A DNA stretch of 64,000 nt from an uncultured Methanoregula sp. (GTDB lineage Archaea > Halobacteriota > Methanomicrobia > Methanomicrobiales > Methanospirillaceae). This document shows, piece by piece, positions 1 through 8,063 of the stretch; position 1 is the first letter of the stretch, and each line of letters opens with the position of its first letter. The position numbers and the translations under genes were made by a program. The DNA lies in the NCBI RefSeq assembly GCF_963677065.1, contig NZ_OY781872.1, positions 1,235,419-1,299,418 on the forward strand. Reading direction: 5' to 3'. The notes below the pieces were generated by a model. The model saw nothing but the letters and a program-made list of their open reading frames with translations, was not told the origin of the DNA and did not search any database.

Positions 1-764
1 GAGAGGATCAGGCTGAGAACGATTAATGGTGTACCGAGGACCAAAATTACCCCGGACAGGATGGTTTTCGCCTTCTTTTCCCCGAAGATAACCGGAATCG
101 TCCTCACCCCGGCGCTGGCATCCCCGATCCGGTCCCGCATGTCCGGTATAAGCGAGGCCATGAAACCCCACATGAAGAAGAGCACAAAGACAAGAGCTGT
201 TTTGGAATCCGGTATGCTGCCAATAAGATATACCGGCAGGAGCGAACAGATGACTGCCCAGGAGATCCCGACTGCGATATTTTTTACCGCCGGGATCTCT
301 TTTAACCGGGAATACCCGGTCCAGGCCGGAAGACAGCGGAAACTGTACATGATCCCCAGGATGAATGGTGCGGTGGTTGCAAGCAGCGGCAGAACGCCGT
401 ACATGGCAGAGAAGGCCAGTGCAAGCAGAAGAGCCAGAATCCCCCCGTAATACAGGAGTTTTTCATACCGTTTGGTGAATGCAAACCGGTCCTGCCGGTT
501 GATGGCATCTTCATCCTCGTCCGTTTTCCTGTTGAGGTTATAGATGGAGAATGCCACCAGGAATGGTATGACAGCAGTCATTGCACTCCAGGATACCTGC
601 TGGATGATGCAGGAGACAAATGCCATTGCCACGCATTCAAAGGAGAGCAGAAGAGAACTGAATATGAGAAAATTATAGAGATCACCAATTCTGTTCACTG
701 TTTTTTCATTGAACCGGAAGGGATAGTTCCCTTCCCGTACAACCTCGTCGGTAGATACTTCCAT
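1..764 (-). CDS. UbiA-type prenyltransferase (partial, 3' end outside window)
   Basis: Integral membrane prenyltransferase of the UbiA superfamily, which transfers an isoprenoid chain to an acceptor such as an aromatic ring or a glycerol lipid. Translation from the ATG at 764 stays open to the window edge. It is strongly hydrophobic with several membrane segments. The first Asp-rich region reads NLNRKTDEDED and is looser than the usual NDxxDxxxD. The second motif, DMRDRIGDASAGVRTIPV, followed by FGEKKAK, is typical of the family. The acceptor substrate cannot be told. The C-terminus is missing because the gene leaves the window. An inverted repeat lies just upstream at 791-815. Confidence 0.8.
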   Translation of the reverse strand, partial: MEVSTDEVVREGNYPFRFNEKTVNRIGDLYNFLIFSSLLLSFECVAMAFVSCIIQQVSWSAMTAVIPFLVAFSIYNLNRKTDEDEDAINRQDRFAFTKRYEKLLYYGGILALLLALAFSAMYGVLPLLATTAPFILGIMYSFRCLPAWTGYSRLKEIPAVKNIAVGISWAVICSLLPVYLIGSIPDSKTALVFVLFFMWGFMASLIPDMRDRIGDASAGVRTIPVIFGEKKAKTILSGVILVLGTPLIVLSLIL

Positions 765-790
765 ACATTGATAAAAACGAAGAAAAAGTT

Positions 791-815
791 AACATTCATT
801 CTGTCAGCGAATGTT
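791..815. promoter_or_regulatory. Inverted repeat upstream of the UbiA gene
   Basis: Arms AACATTC and GAATGTT are separated by 11 nt and lie 26 nt before the start codon of the prenyltransferase. The position fits an operator at the promoter or 5' leader. No regulator is identified. Confidence 0.35.
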
Positions 816-988
816 CATCGCTGCGATGAATTCGAAAACCCGTGATAAATATGTAACCCTGACAAGAAATGTTCGATAAGACATGTGGATTAAGGGCTAC
901 CCAATCTCTCCAAAATATAGTTCGTTTACTATATCAATCTGGTGTATGAAAATGAATGACACGGATCATCCCACGGAGTAATCTGCAG

Positions 989-1387
989 ATGAGCCCCTGC
1001 CTGAAACCCCGGGTGGAGGACCGGGTGGAATCATTTTTTCAGATTGTCCCGATCCTGGACCTGATCAACGGGGCACGACTGGGGGAGCAGAAGAAAAACC
1101 TGGAAGAGAATCTCCGGAATTACGGGTATATTCCCCAACGGTCGGATGTGGTTATCCTTGATCACAGCCATATCGCGGATTATACAATCACCATTGCCCG
1201 ATACACCCTCGATTATGTGGATGATGGAGATACCACCGGCAGGACTGTTTCTGTTGACGGGTCGGTTGCGATAAAGATCGATAATTCCGGCAACCGGGAT
1301 ATCCTGATCTCTCTGAAAACATTTCCGTTCGGGCCTGATTTTGATCCCCATTATGCCGAAACAACCCCGTTCTGCAGTAAAAACTGA
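989..1387 (+). CDS. Hypothetical protein
   Basis: Short soluble protein of about 132 residues with no family I recognise. The ATG at 989 is preferred because GGAG lies 10 nt upstream. An in-frame ATG at 956 would add 11 residues and has no clear ribosome-binding site. There is no signal peptide or membrane segment. The middle part alternates charged and hydrophobic residues (for example ITIARYTLDYVDDG), which suggests a beta-rich fold. It faces the convergent alpha/beta hydrolase and is divergent from the UbiA gene. Codon use and the balanced composition support a real gene, but function is unknown. Confidence 0.6.
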   Translation: MSPCLKPRVEDRVESFFQIVPILDLINGARLGEQKKNLEENLRNYGYIPQRSDVVILDHSHIADYTITIARYTLDYVDDGDTTGRTVSVDGSVAIKIDNSGNRDILISLKTFPFGPDFDPHYAETTPFCSKN

Positions 1388-1463
1388 GACCCTCTGATGC
1401 GGGTTCTTTCAATCTTGTTCTCCGGATATCCGGACCGCGCCAGCTCACAAGCCAGGTGTTGAT

Positions 1464-2258
1464 TTACCGGGTCTCAACTAGGTACCTGATTATCGTCCTG
1501 CCCAGCTGTTCGGGATACTGGTACTGCAGCCCGTGACCGGCGCCCGTAAACCCGGCCTGCTCTGCGTTTGGGATCCGGTCAGCAAGAATCCGCGCGTTGC
1601 CGGGAGGGATGACAATATCGTCGGTGCCGGTAATGACCAATACCGGGCACCGGATCGCCGGCAGCCGGTCGAACGACCCCGTCCATGAGAAGAATGCCTC
1701 AGCCTGCCGCCCGGCGTTCTCAACACTGGTTGTCTCATGGACTTCAGGGCAGTACTTCCACGGGTCATGGGTTGCCAGCCAGTCTTCCGGGAAGAGCACG
1801 GAGAACATCCGGTGTGCAATCTCCGGCAGCTCCCCACTCTTGTCCGAGAGCCGGTTCCAGATTTCAGACTCCATCCGGATGCCGTTCTTTCCTCCGCAGG
1901 TACCTGCAACAAGGATGAGTTTTTGCACCCGGGCCGGGTGGGAGATAACCAGTTCCTGCGCAATGGAGGCACCCATGGAGAGACCAAGCAGATGGGCGCA
2001 GTCGATCCCGCAGGCATCCATCAGGGCAGCCGCATCGTCTGCAAAGAGGGTGATGGAGAACAGTCTGTCCGATGCAGTGGAATACCCGGTGCCCCGGTTA
2101 TCGAAGATGAGGACGCGGAAGTGGCGGGCAAGCAGTGCGAGCAAAGACGGGTTCCATGTATCCATTGTTGATGCAAACCCGTTGATGAGGAGAAGCGGAT
2201 ACCCAGATCCGATCTCCCTGTACGCGAGCGTGATCCCGTTCACTGCGGCTGTTTTCAT
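1464..2258 (-). CDS. Alpha/beta-hydrolase fold protein
   Basis: Soluble hydrolase of about 264 residues in the broad alpha/beta-hydrolase family (esterases, lactonases and similar). An oxyanion-region NGFAST follows strand 3. The nucleophile elbow is GLSMGA (Ser catalytic). The acid is probably in TGTDDIVIP and the His in GAGHGLQ, so the triad looks complete. FDNRGTGYS is also typical. The start is taken at 2258, where MKTAAVNGITLAYRE begins like other members. An upstream in-frame ATG at 2285 would add nine residues. It is a single gene, and its substrate is not predictable. Confidence 0.85.
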   Translation of the reverse strand: MKTAAVNGITLAYREIGSGYPLLLINGFASTMDTWNPSLLALLARHFRVLIFDNRGTGYSTASDRLFSITLFADDAAALMDACGIDCAHLLGLSMGASIAQELVISHPARVQKLILVAGTCGGKNGIRMESEIWNRLSDKSGELPEIAHRMFSVLFPEDWLATHDPWKYCPEVHETTSVENAGRQAEAFFSWTGSFDRLPAIRCPVLVITGTDDIVIPPGNARILADRIPNAEQAGFTGAGHGLQYQYPEQLGRTIIRYLVETR

Positions 2259-2499
2259 CCCTTCTTCCGGTAATCCTGTCAGCATGCACCCCCGGCAATT
2301 ATGTATTCACCGGCACGAACCCGGCTTTTCTGTATGCGGGATAATCGGCCGGGATGTCTTTTCATCCTTTCGCCCGGGGGCATGCCTGCGATCCATGCCC
2401 GTAACCCGGTGTGAATGTCCGGTAATACGGTACCAAAACCGCCCGTAATCAGCCTGGCCCGGGACACGCATCAAAAGTAATGAAACTGAAAATAAAAAA

Positions 2500-3594
2500 T
2501 CAGGTGGACGACTGCTCTCCCGCCCCGGGGCTGGAGGAACCGGTCATCCGGCCGGTTTTTGCATAGGTATAGAGATTCCGGATTGCGATCCCCGCAACCG
2601 TTGCCCCGGCAAGGGCAAGGATCATCCAGACCGTCATGTACAGGGCTGCAACTGCCCCCCACCCGCCTTTATAGTAGAATTCGTACCAGAACGGGCTGCT
2701 GAGCTCGACTGCACTGAACAGTACCTGAAACAGCCCAGAAAGAGCGGTGAACGCGACAAGGGCGATCCCAAGGATGAGGAAACAAGCGAGCATCTCGCCC
2801 CAGATCTTCTTTGTGATCCGGACTGACCCGGCAACCGCCCCGGTCAGCGTCTTCTTCTCGAGAACGATAACCGGGGTAATGAATGCCGTTATCGCGAACA
2901 GGACCACGGTTATGATCATCATCAGGAACGTTGCATCGGAGGCATACATGAGATGGAATGTTCCGGCAATGGGGCCCTGGCCGTAAGCTTCCGGCTCCAC
3001 AATATAGCCGAACGGAAACCTGGTTATCAATGAGTTGATCGCGAGATCTCCCGTGAGCCGGAAAAGGTAATAGATTCCTGTTCCTGCCATTGCCAGGATA
3101 CCGGACCAGGCAAGAAGCGGCCGGAGATACTTCCCTGCTTCTGAACATCCATCCCGGATCGTGTGCGCTCTTCCCCCGCCTTCTGCCGGCCGGTAAAGAA
3201 CAAGTCCTGCCAGCAGGAAACAGAAGCAGAAGAGGGAAAACCATTCGATGCAGAATGTCAGGACAATCCATGCCGGCCCGCTTATCAGTTCGTACGGGTA
3301 CGATCCCAGGATGGTGAGGGCGTACTGCGCAAGGAACACGAATGCTATCACAAGGCCGGTCAGGGCCGAGAACCAGAGCAGGTGCCTCTCCTGCGCCAGG
3401 GTTTTTACGCTCCCGGCCGCTATCCCGACCCCGCGCCGGAGCCGGCCCGGCCCCCCGGAGGCCCCGCCATCGCCCGGCTGTGCGGCATTTACTGCTATTG
3501 GTCTTACGGTGAACGCCGATGGGAATGCGTGCAGGGCTGGTGTTTTCCGGCACAGGCCGAACCAGTGTTCAGCCATTTCCGATACCCGGGTCAT
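2500..3594 (-). CDS. DUF6159-like multi-pass membrane protein with degenerate N-terminal tag
   Basis: Membrane protein of 364 residues whose start overlaps the stop of the regulator gene upstream by four bases (ATGA), so the two are translated together. The N-terminus reads HWFGLCRKTPALHA, which sits where neighbouring proteins have LGWCPNA. I read it as a degenerate form of the same tag. A Gly/Pro-rich linker follows to about residue 52, then a body with roughly six membrane segments. The segments LLWFSALTGLVIAF and TPVIVLEKKTLTGAVAGSVRITKKIWGE match the pattern of the paralogues at 4312-5307 and 11177-12043. Function is unknown; the family consists of uncharacterised archaeal and bacterial membrane proteins. 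Confidence 0.7.
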   Translation of the reverse strand: MTRVSEMAEHWFGLCRKTPALHAFPSAFTVRPIAVNAAQPGDGGASGGPGRLRRGVGIAAGSVKTLAQERHLLWFSALTGLVIAFVFLAQYALTILGSYPYELISGPAWIVLTFCIEWFSLFCFCFLLAGLVLYRPAEGGGRAHTIRDGCSEAGKYLRPLLAWSGILAMAGTGIYYLFRLTGDLAINSLITRFPFGYIVEPEAYGQGPIAGTFHLMYASDATFLMMIITVVLFAITAFITPVIVLEKKTLTGAVAGSVRITKKIWGEMLACFLILGIALVAFTALSGLFQVLFSAVELSSPFWYEFYYKGGWGAVAALYMTVWMILALAGATVAGIAIRNLYTYAKTGRMTGSSSPGAGEQSST

Positions 3595-4040
3595 TTTCCA
3601 TTCCCCCTGATTTTTGCAAGTAATTCTTCAGCCATTTTTGTCGGGTCGCCGGTTTTCTCTATCTTGATTCCCAGCTCGGTTGCGAAATCCCAGATGAATT
3701 CGATACACTGGGTGAATTCATTACATGTCCCGCATTCGCCGTCATGCTCGTACCAGACCTGCATGCCGTGCTTCTCCGAGACGAAGATATAGGCATTGGT
3801 CTGGAACGGGATGTATCGCCCGGACAGGATCCCGCGTTCCAGATCAATCTTCTCAATCTGGATCCGGTTTGCGCGGGCCATCTCACGGAGCGAGGCCTCG
3901 ATCTTCTCGTCCACTGCCCGGAGCGCCTGGGAGACCCCCTGCCTTGTGATGTCAAGCTCGTTTGCAATACAGACATTCTGCATCCCGCTGCGTCGCATCT
4001 TCCAGAATCCGAACTGTTTTTCGTTCATTGGTAAGAACAT
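3591..4040 (-). CDS. Helix-turn-helix regulator with Cys-containing sensor domain (copy 1)
   Basis: Protein of 149 residues. Residues about 5-50 form a sigma-region-4-like helix-turn-helix (CIANELDITRQGVSQAL). The remaining ~95 residues form a second domain with WYEHDGECGTC and a further Cys (C103, C106, C112), which could bind a metal or respond to oxidation. The paralogue at 8063-8509 has the three Cys at the same positions. The start at 4040 is chosen because the paralogue begins with the same MFLP and because the longer start (4058) lies inside an inverted repeat that looks like the operator. A TATA box sits about 25 nt before this ATG, so the mRNA is probably leaderless. The downstream membrane gene overlaps its stop. 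An autoregulator is the likely role. Confidence 0.8.
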   Translation of the reverse strand: MFLPMNEKQFGFWKMRRSGMQNVCIANELDITRQGVSQALRAVDEKIEASLREMARANRIQIEKIDLERGILSGRYIPFQTNAYIFVSEKHGMQVWYEHDGECGTCNEFTQCIEFIWDFATELGIKIEKTGDPTKMAEELLAKIRGNGK

Positions 4041-4041
4041 A

Positions 4042-4063
4042 TGTAAATGTATAGACATTTACA
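4042..4063. promoter_or_regulatory. Candidate operator 1 (22-bp inverted repeat)
   Basis: Perfect 9-bp arms TGTAAATGT and ACATTTACA flank ATAG. The site begins two bases from the start codon of the regulator at 4040 and ends against the TATA-like sequence ATATAAAAG at 4064-4072. It therefore fills the space between TATA box and start. A bound protein would block initiation. Sites of the same design occur at 5381-5402 and 8511-8532. Confidence 0.75.
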
Positions 4064-4311
4064 ATATAAAAGTATGGGCGGACCCGGGCCCGAAATGGGT
4101 GGATGTATCTTTTCGGGGAACCGGGGTTCAAATCGGGGTGTCTCCGGATTCACCAGTTAGCGTGCCTCCCGTCAGTGGATGGCTGAGGGGTGGGGTTGGA
4201 CCGGGTCTTCATGGACACAAAAGCGGGAACGGGCCGGTGTTGGTGAGATAGTTCATGGTTCCCGGGCATCCGGTCCGTCCATTCCTGTTTGTATACATGG
4301 CGACCCGAAGA

Positions 4312-5307
4312 TCATACGATCTCTTGGTACTCCCTGTACACATCCGGCAACCGGTTCGTTGTCCCGTACTTGAACAGACCCATGGTGGCGATGCCGACGA
4401 TTGTTGAGCCTATGAACATTATTACCATCATCACGAGTAGGTACAGGACAAGAGCGATTCCGGCCATGGCCATATTGCCCGAAGAGAAACCGATAAAGGC
4501 AATGGGGACGACCGCGATGAGCACCATCGCAAATACGATGAGGAAAAAGATACCCGCGCAGATTATTATCTCCCCGAGTGTCCTTTGGAAGACCGATACA
4601 GACGTGCGGATCGCAGGAACCAGTCTCTCGTCTTCCAGGACAATCGCCGGGACAACAAACATGGTGAGGATGCCGAAAATAAAGGTTGCCACAAGGGAGA
4701 TGAACACAACCGCGAGATCCCCGGGGTAACTATTCAGAATGAACGTGAGTGCCGTTCCCGCAATAGCTCCTATCGCTGCCCAGCCTGTAAGTGTCCGCAT
4801 GTGGTTTCCGGCCCGCACAAGTGCTTCCCGGATCGTGATAGTACTTCCTGAAATTATGTGCGAAACGTACGCGAGCAGCCCGGCAAGCAGATAGATCGTA
4901 AGAAATGTGCTGATGAGTGCCGTGGCCAGGGTGAGACCAATCCACAAGAGCGACCCCCGGGCAATCAGGATCGTGCCGGGGTCAACGATCGCACTTGTTA
5001 TCGTGAACGGGCTGGGGCCGGAGATAGCTTCAAGGGACAGGGTTGATGCAAGGCTGAACACCATGACAATGCCAGAAAGAAGCGAGAACCAGAGAAGCCT
5101 TTTGTTCCTGAAGAGGATCCGTATACTTCCGATTGCAAGCCTGGCACCCCGGTCAATCCGTCCCGATCCCCCGGTCCCGCCACCCGGTTGTGCGGCAACT
5201 GCTGCAACCGCCGGTATTACCGGCATTGCCGGTGACGCTCTTATTACCTGTGCATTCGGGCACCAGCCGAGCCGGTGCCGGATAATTTCCATTGTGCGGG
5301 TGATCAT
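4312..5307 (-). CDS. Membrane protein with N-terminal GWCPN tag and DUF6159-like body
   Basis: Protein of 331 residues. The N-terminus MITRTMEIIRHRLGWCPNA is an amphipathic helix followed by the tag shared with four neighbours. A Pro/Gly/Ala-rich linker runs to about residue 50, then a body with about six membrane segments. The body (RLAIGSIRILFRNKRLLWFSLL, read in two parts RLAIGSIRIL and KRLLWFSLL) is paralogous to 2500-3594. It seems to be transcribed alone, from a TATA box near 5402-5412 with a candidate operator between TATA box and gene, leaving a leader of about 70 nt. No catalytic motif is visible. Function is unknown. Confidence 0.75.
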   Translation of the reverse strand: MITRTMEIIRHRLGWCPNAQVIRASPAMPVIPAVAAVAAQPGGGTGGSGRIDRGARLAIGSIRILFRNKRLLWFSLLSGIVMVFSLASTLSLEAISGPSPFTITSAIVDPGTILIARGSLLWIGLTLATALISTFLTIYLLAGLLAYVSHIISGSTITIREALVRAGNHMRTLTGWAAIGAIAGTALTFILNSYPGDLAVVFISLVATFIFGILTMFVVPAIVLEDERLVPAIRTSVSVFQRTLGEIIICAGIFFLIVFAMVLIAVVPIAFIGFSSGNMAMAGIALVLYLLVMMVIMFIGSTIVGIATMGLFKYGTTNRLPDVYREYQEIV

Positions 5308-5380
5308 GCCAACGCCTTCATGTTACCAATAATTTTTTCGCAGGTACCCAGGCCTGCGGTTTGTTCCGGGTCAGAGGGTA

Positions 5381-5402
5381 TGTCAATATATGGATGTTGA
5401 CT
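5381..5402. promoter_or_regulatory. Candidate operator 3 (22-bp inverted repeat)
   Basis: Arms TGTCAATAT and ATGTTGACT flank ATGG; the core GTCAAYAT halves match at 7 of 8 positions. It lies next to the TATA-like stretch TTTATATATTTTATG (5402-5416), which on the minus strand would drive the gene starting at 5307. It has the same arm length and 4-bp spacer as the sites at 4042 and 8511. Confidence 0.7.
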
Positions 5403-5542
5403 TTATATATTTTATGAAATTAAAATATTTCCTCAACTCGATCCGGATCCCTCGAAAGAGTTTCCGGATATGGGCCTCCTGTGTCCGGGTTCCCGCCGGT
5501 AGGTTCGTGTCCATCCCCTCCGCCGGATGTCCTGCGACCTGT

Positions 5543-6328
5543 TCAGATCGTCCCGCCAACTCTCTTCGCATACCGGTACGACCAGACTGAAATGTACACG
5601 GTGACCCCAAGGATTATCACCAGCATCAGGGCAATGGCCCAGATCCCGGCAACAAGGCTCCCGAGCACGGTGAGGATACCGGCAGCCATGAACGCAGGAC
5701 CTCCGTGCTCGTGCGTCTTCTTCCAGATCTCGTCGCTCTCCAGCGTCCACGGGAAACGGATGCCCATGAGGGTGTTCCTGCCGATGTTCGGCATGATGCT
5801 GCCGAGTGCTATGAAGAGCAACCCCATCAGTATCGGGATGATGGTGATGACCGGCAGGTCGAGACCCAGTGCAACCATCAGGGTGACGATCTCAATGCAG
5901 AAGATCAGGGAAACGGTTGCAAGGATCAGGATGGCATAGTTCTCCCGGAATGCGGCAAGGGTGGTCTGCACCGAGTCGAACCGGGGGAGTGCCATGAGGA
6001 GAACCGTTGTTACCGAGAGGATGACCGGCAGACCGAAAGCCCCGATAAACCGGCTGGAAAACCCGTCCGCCTGCCCGTACAGGTTCCAGTGGATGGGAAC
6101 CTCGGCCGGGAGATGAGGCAGGACCAGGAACGGGATCACCCAGGAGAGGATGATGATCCCCCAGGTCATGCGCATGAACCGGGCGGATCTCCGGGCAACC
6201 GGCCCCCCGTCCCCGGACGGGTCCTCCCGCCGGAGATTCCCGGGAGTTCCCTGCAGCGGGTGCCCCGCGGCAGCGGTCATGGGGCACCATCCCATGGCGT
6301 TCCAGACCGAACTGGTGAATTTCATCAT
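5543..6328 (-). CDS. SdpI/DUF1648-type membrane protein with GWCP tag
   Basis: Protein of about 261 residues. The start at 6328 shares a base with the upstream stop (TGATG), indicating coupled translation; a longer reading to 6394 would lie inside the upstream gene. The N-terminus MMKFTSSVWNAMGWCPMT carries the tag, then a polar linker to about residue 45. The body has the DUF1648 signature (PAEVPIHWNLYGQADGF) and an SdpI-like region with several membrane helices (PNIGRNTLMGIRFPWT, DEIWKKTHEHGG). In Bacillus, SdpI confers immunity to the SdpC toxin and titrates the repressor SdpR at the membrane. It is the last gene of the operon that starts with the regulator at 8509. Confidence 0.85.
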   Translation of the reverse strand: MMKFTSSVWNAMGWCPMTAAAGHPLQGTPGNLRREDPSGDGGPVARRSARFMRMTWGIIILSWVIPFLVLPHLPAEVPIHWNLYGQADGFSSRFIGAFGLPVILSVTTVLLMALPRFDSVQTTLAAFRENYAILILATVSLIFCIEIVTLMVALGLDLPVITIIPILMGLLFIALGSIMPNIGRNTLMGIRFPWTLESDEIWKKTHEHGGPAFMAAGILTVLGSLVAGIWAIALMLVIILGVTVYISVWSYRYAKRVGGTI

Positions 6329-6948
6329 CAGGCCGACCTTCTGTAGATCTGTTTCCCGTCGCTGTACAGCGCGATGCCCGACTGCTGTTCCCATGCCATG
6401 ATTGTCAGGAGGTGGAGCCAGCCGATCGCGGCAAACCCGGCCAGGAACCCGTTGACTGCAAGCATTGAAAGGCCGGGGATGAGGCCGAGGAGGACGGCTC
6501 CCACAAATGCAAGGATGATTGCAGCGCCGATGACCGGAAGGAGGCGGACAACCGAGATCTGCTTCCAGTCATTTTCCTTCACTCTGCCGGTTTCCTTGAC
6601 CTGCCGGAAAAGATCGCGGTACCGGAGGGCATCGCCACAGTACAGGATCGCGGCAAGGGCAAGACCGGTTGCGAGCATGGCAAGCCGGTCCCCGGTTGCT
6701 GTGGCAAAGAGGGAGATGCCTACACCGGTCACACAGAGCGCGAACGCGAATGCCCGGGTGCGGTACCGGTTCATACGGCCAAAGGAAAGGGACGACGTTC
6801 CCCCGCCGCCCGGTACCGAAATGAGAATCTGATCAGAGGGTGTAGTCCTGCAGACCTGGTGTGTCCGGGCGTTCGGGCACCATCCCGTGAGTTTTTGGAT
6901 CTGTTCGAGGATAGCGTCTTTGAGGTAGTATCTCTCCTGGGAATGCAT
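6328..6948 (-). CDS. Membrane protein with GWCPN tag (DUF1673-like)
   Basis: Protein of 206 residues. The start at 6948 gives MHSQERYYLKDAILEQIQKL, then TGWCPNA; longer starts read through the preceding gene. The tag is followed by a polar linker (residues ~28-55) and four predicted membrane segments in two hairpins, with a charged loop between them (FRQVKETGRVKENDWKQ). The C-terminal tail EQQSGIALYSDGKQIYRRSA is soluble. The tag and size recall DUF1673, known mainly from Methanosarcina; this comparison is from memory. It lies in the operon 8509 to 5543, 4 nt after the preceding small gene. Function is unknown. Confidence 0.75.
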   Translation of the reverse strand: MHSQERYYLKDAILEQIQKLTGWCPNARTHQVCRTTPSDQILISVPGGGGTSSLSFGRMNRYRTRAFAFALCVTGVGISLFATATGDRLAMLATGLALAAILYCGDALRYRDLFRQVKETGRVKENDWKQISVVRLLPVIGAAIILAFVGAVLLGLIPGLSMLAVNGFLAGFAAIGWLHLLTIMAWEQQSGIALYSDGKQIYRRSA

Positions 6949-6952
6949 GATT

Positions 6953-7144
6953 TCAGGCTCTCCGTGCTGAACGGTTGGTCTGGATAAGGAGGATGAGGCC
7001 AAGTGCGATTGTTGCAAGAACCACGAGCGGCCACCAGCTGTTTCCCCCTACGAACAGGGTGGCAAACAGGATGACAATGGCAACTCCGGTGAACCATCGC
7101 GGGGTGTTTGTGTTTGCCGCGTACTGCGTCTCTTCAGATGGCAT
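6953..7144 (-). CDS. Small two-helix membrane protein, untagged paralogue
   Basis: Protein of 63 residues. It starts 2 nt after the stop of the gene at 7147-7455. Its hydrophobic part (PRWFTGVAIVILFATLFVGG, then NSWWPLVVL) is nearly the same as that of its upstream neighbour (FATLFVGGNFWWP), so the two arose by tandem duplication. This copy lacks the GWCPN tag and linker and begins directly with MPSEETQYAANTNTPRW. Two membrane helices and a basic C-terminus (RSARRA) are predicted. It is easily missed because of its length. Confidence 0.75.
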   Translation of the reverse strand: MPSEETQYAANTNTPRWFTGVAIVILFATLFVGGNSWWPLVVLATIALGLILLIQTNRSARRA

Positions 7145-7146
7145 GA

Positions 7147-7455
7147 TCAGGCTCTCCCGTGGGTCTGGATTGTTCGGATATGGATGAAGACAAATATGAC
7201 GAGAACCCCAAGGACAAAGATCGGCCACCAGAAATTGCCCCCGACAAAGAGCGTTGCAAAGAGGATTGCAATTGATACTGCGGTCATCCAGCGGGGAACA
7301 GCAGTGACCAGCGGGGTAGCACCGGGCTGCGGTGTATCGGGAAGATCCGCGGTATGGGAAAGAACACCTGCGCGGGGAATGGCGACTCCCGGGGACCGTG
7401 CATTCGGGCACCAGCCCAGGTATGTCCTGATAGTATCAGCGATGATGTGCGTCAT
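7147..7455 (-). CDS. Small two-helix membrane protein with GWCPN tag
   Basis: Protein of 102 residues. It begins MTHIIADTIRTYLGWCPNA (amphipathic helix plus tag), followed by a Pro/Ala-rich linker of about 40 residues and two membrane helices around GGNFWWP. The start overlaps the preceding stop by four bases (ATGA). The body is paralogous to the next gene, which has no tag. This pair shows that the tag and linker are a detachable module. No function is known. Confidence 0.8.
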   Translation of the reverse strand: MTHIIADTIRTYLGWCPNARSPGVAIPRAGVLSHTADLPDTPQPGATPLVTAVPRWMTAVSIAILFATLFVGGNFWWPIFVLGVLVIFVFIHIRTIQTHGRA

Positions 7456-8063
7456 GCGCCCCCCTTTGCATCCCTTGCCTGATCGATAGCATGTTTAAGG
7501 TCATACGGCTCATCAGTGCCGATCCGGAACGCTTTGCCGGACATGAGCCGCACTTCAACGGCATAGGGGCCCGATACATTGTAGAGCGGCCCGTACGGTG
7601 TTACACGGATACCATAGCCATAGTACCAGGGATTGGTCACCGTAGTCACTGAGACAATCTCTGAGAGCGGCCAGCTCTTGCGGATAATGCCCACCGGCCC
7701 GAAGCGGATCGCAAGGATGCCATTGCCTGCCGATACGGTCAGCGTGGACATGATAGCAAGTAAAAATACCATGATGGCCAGCACTGCCATCGTGACCCAT
7801 ACCGGGCCAAAGATGAACGACATAATGAGGATAAATATGATAGCCGCAGCAACTCCCCCGATGATGAGCGTGCCCCGCTGGGTATGCTCGTAGTATCCTC
7901 TCCACGGCGTACCGGTTCCATCGGTACCTGAAGGAATAGGATTCTTTACCGGATTGTCGGCGCGGATGCTGATGTCTGCCCCGCTGCGGTTCTTTGCCTG
8001 CACACCATTTCCATTCGGGCACCAGCCGAGCCAGCCCCGGATCACTTCAGAAAATCGGAACAT
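7452..8063 (-). CDS. Tagged membrane protein with PH-like C-terminal domain
   Basis: Protein of 203 residues. The N-terminus MFRFSEVIRGWLGWCPNG is again helix plus tag, then a linker to about residue 60. Two closely spaced membrane helices (around GTLIIGGVAAAIIFILIMSF and WVTMAVLAIMVFLLAIM) follow. A ~90-residue soluble domain with a pattern like bacterial PH domains comes last (RFGPVGIIRKSWPLSEI, YGIRVTPYG, VEVRLMSGKAFRIGT). It starts on the last base of the regulator's stop codon (TAATG), so the two are translated together. PH-like domains of this type often mediate assembly at the membrane; the role here is an inference only. Confidence 0.75.
   Translation of the reverse strand: MFRFSEVIRGWLGWCPNGNGVQAKNRSGADISIRADNPVKNPIPSGTDGTGTPWRGYYEHTQRGTLIIGGVAAAIIFILIMSFIFGPVWVTMAVLAIMVFLLAIMSTLTVSAGNGILAIRFGPVGIIRKSWPLSEIVSVTTVTNPWYYGYGIRVTPYGPLYNVSGPYAVEVRLMSGKAFRIGTDEPYDLKHAIDQARDAKGGA

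Noticed and set aside
302..514. Minus-strand 70-codon frame inside the UbiA gene
   Set aside because: It is in a different frame from the prenyltransferase, whose translation is well supported by family motifs.
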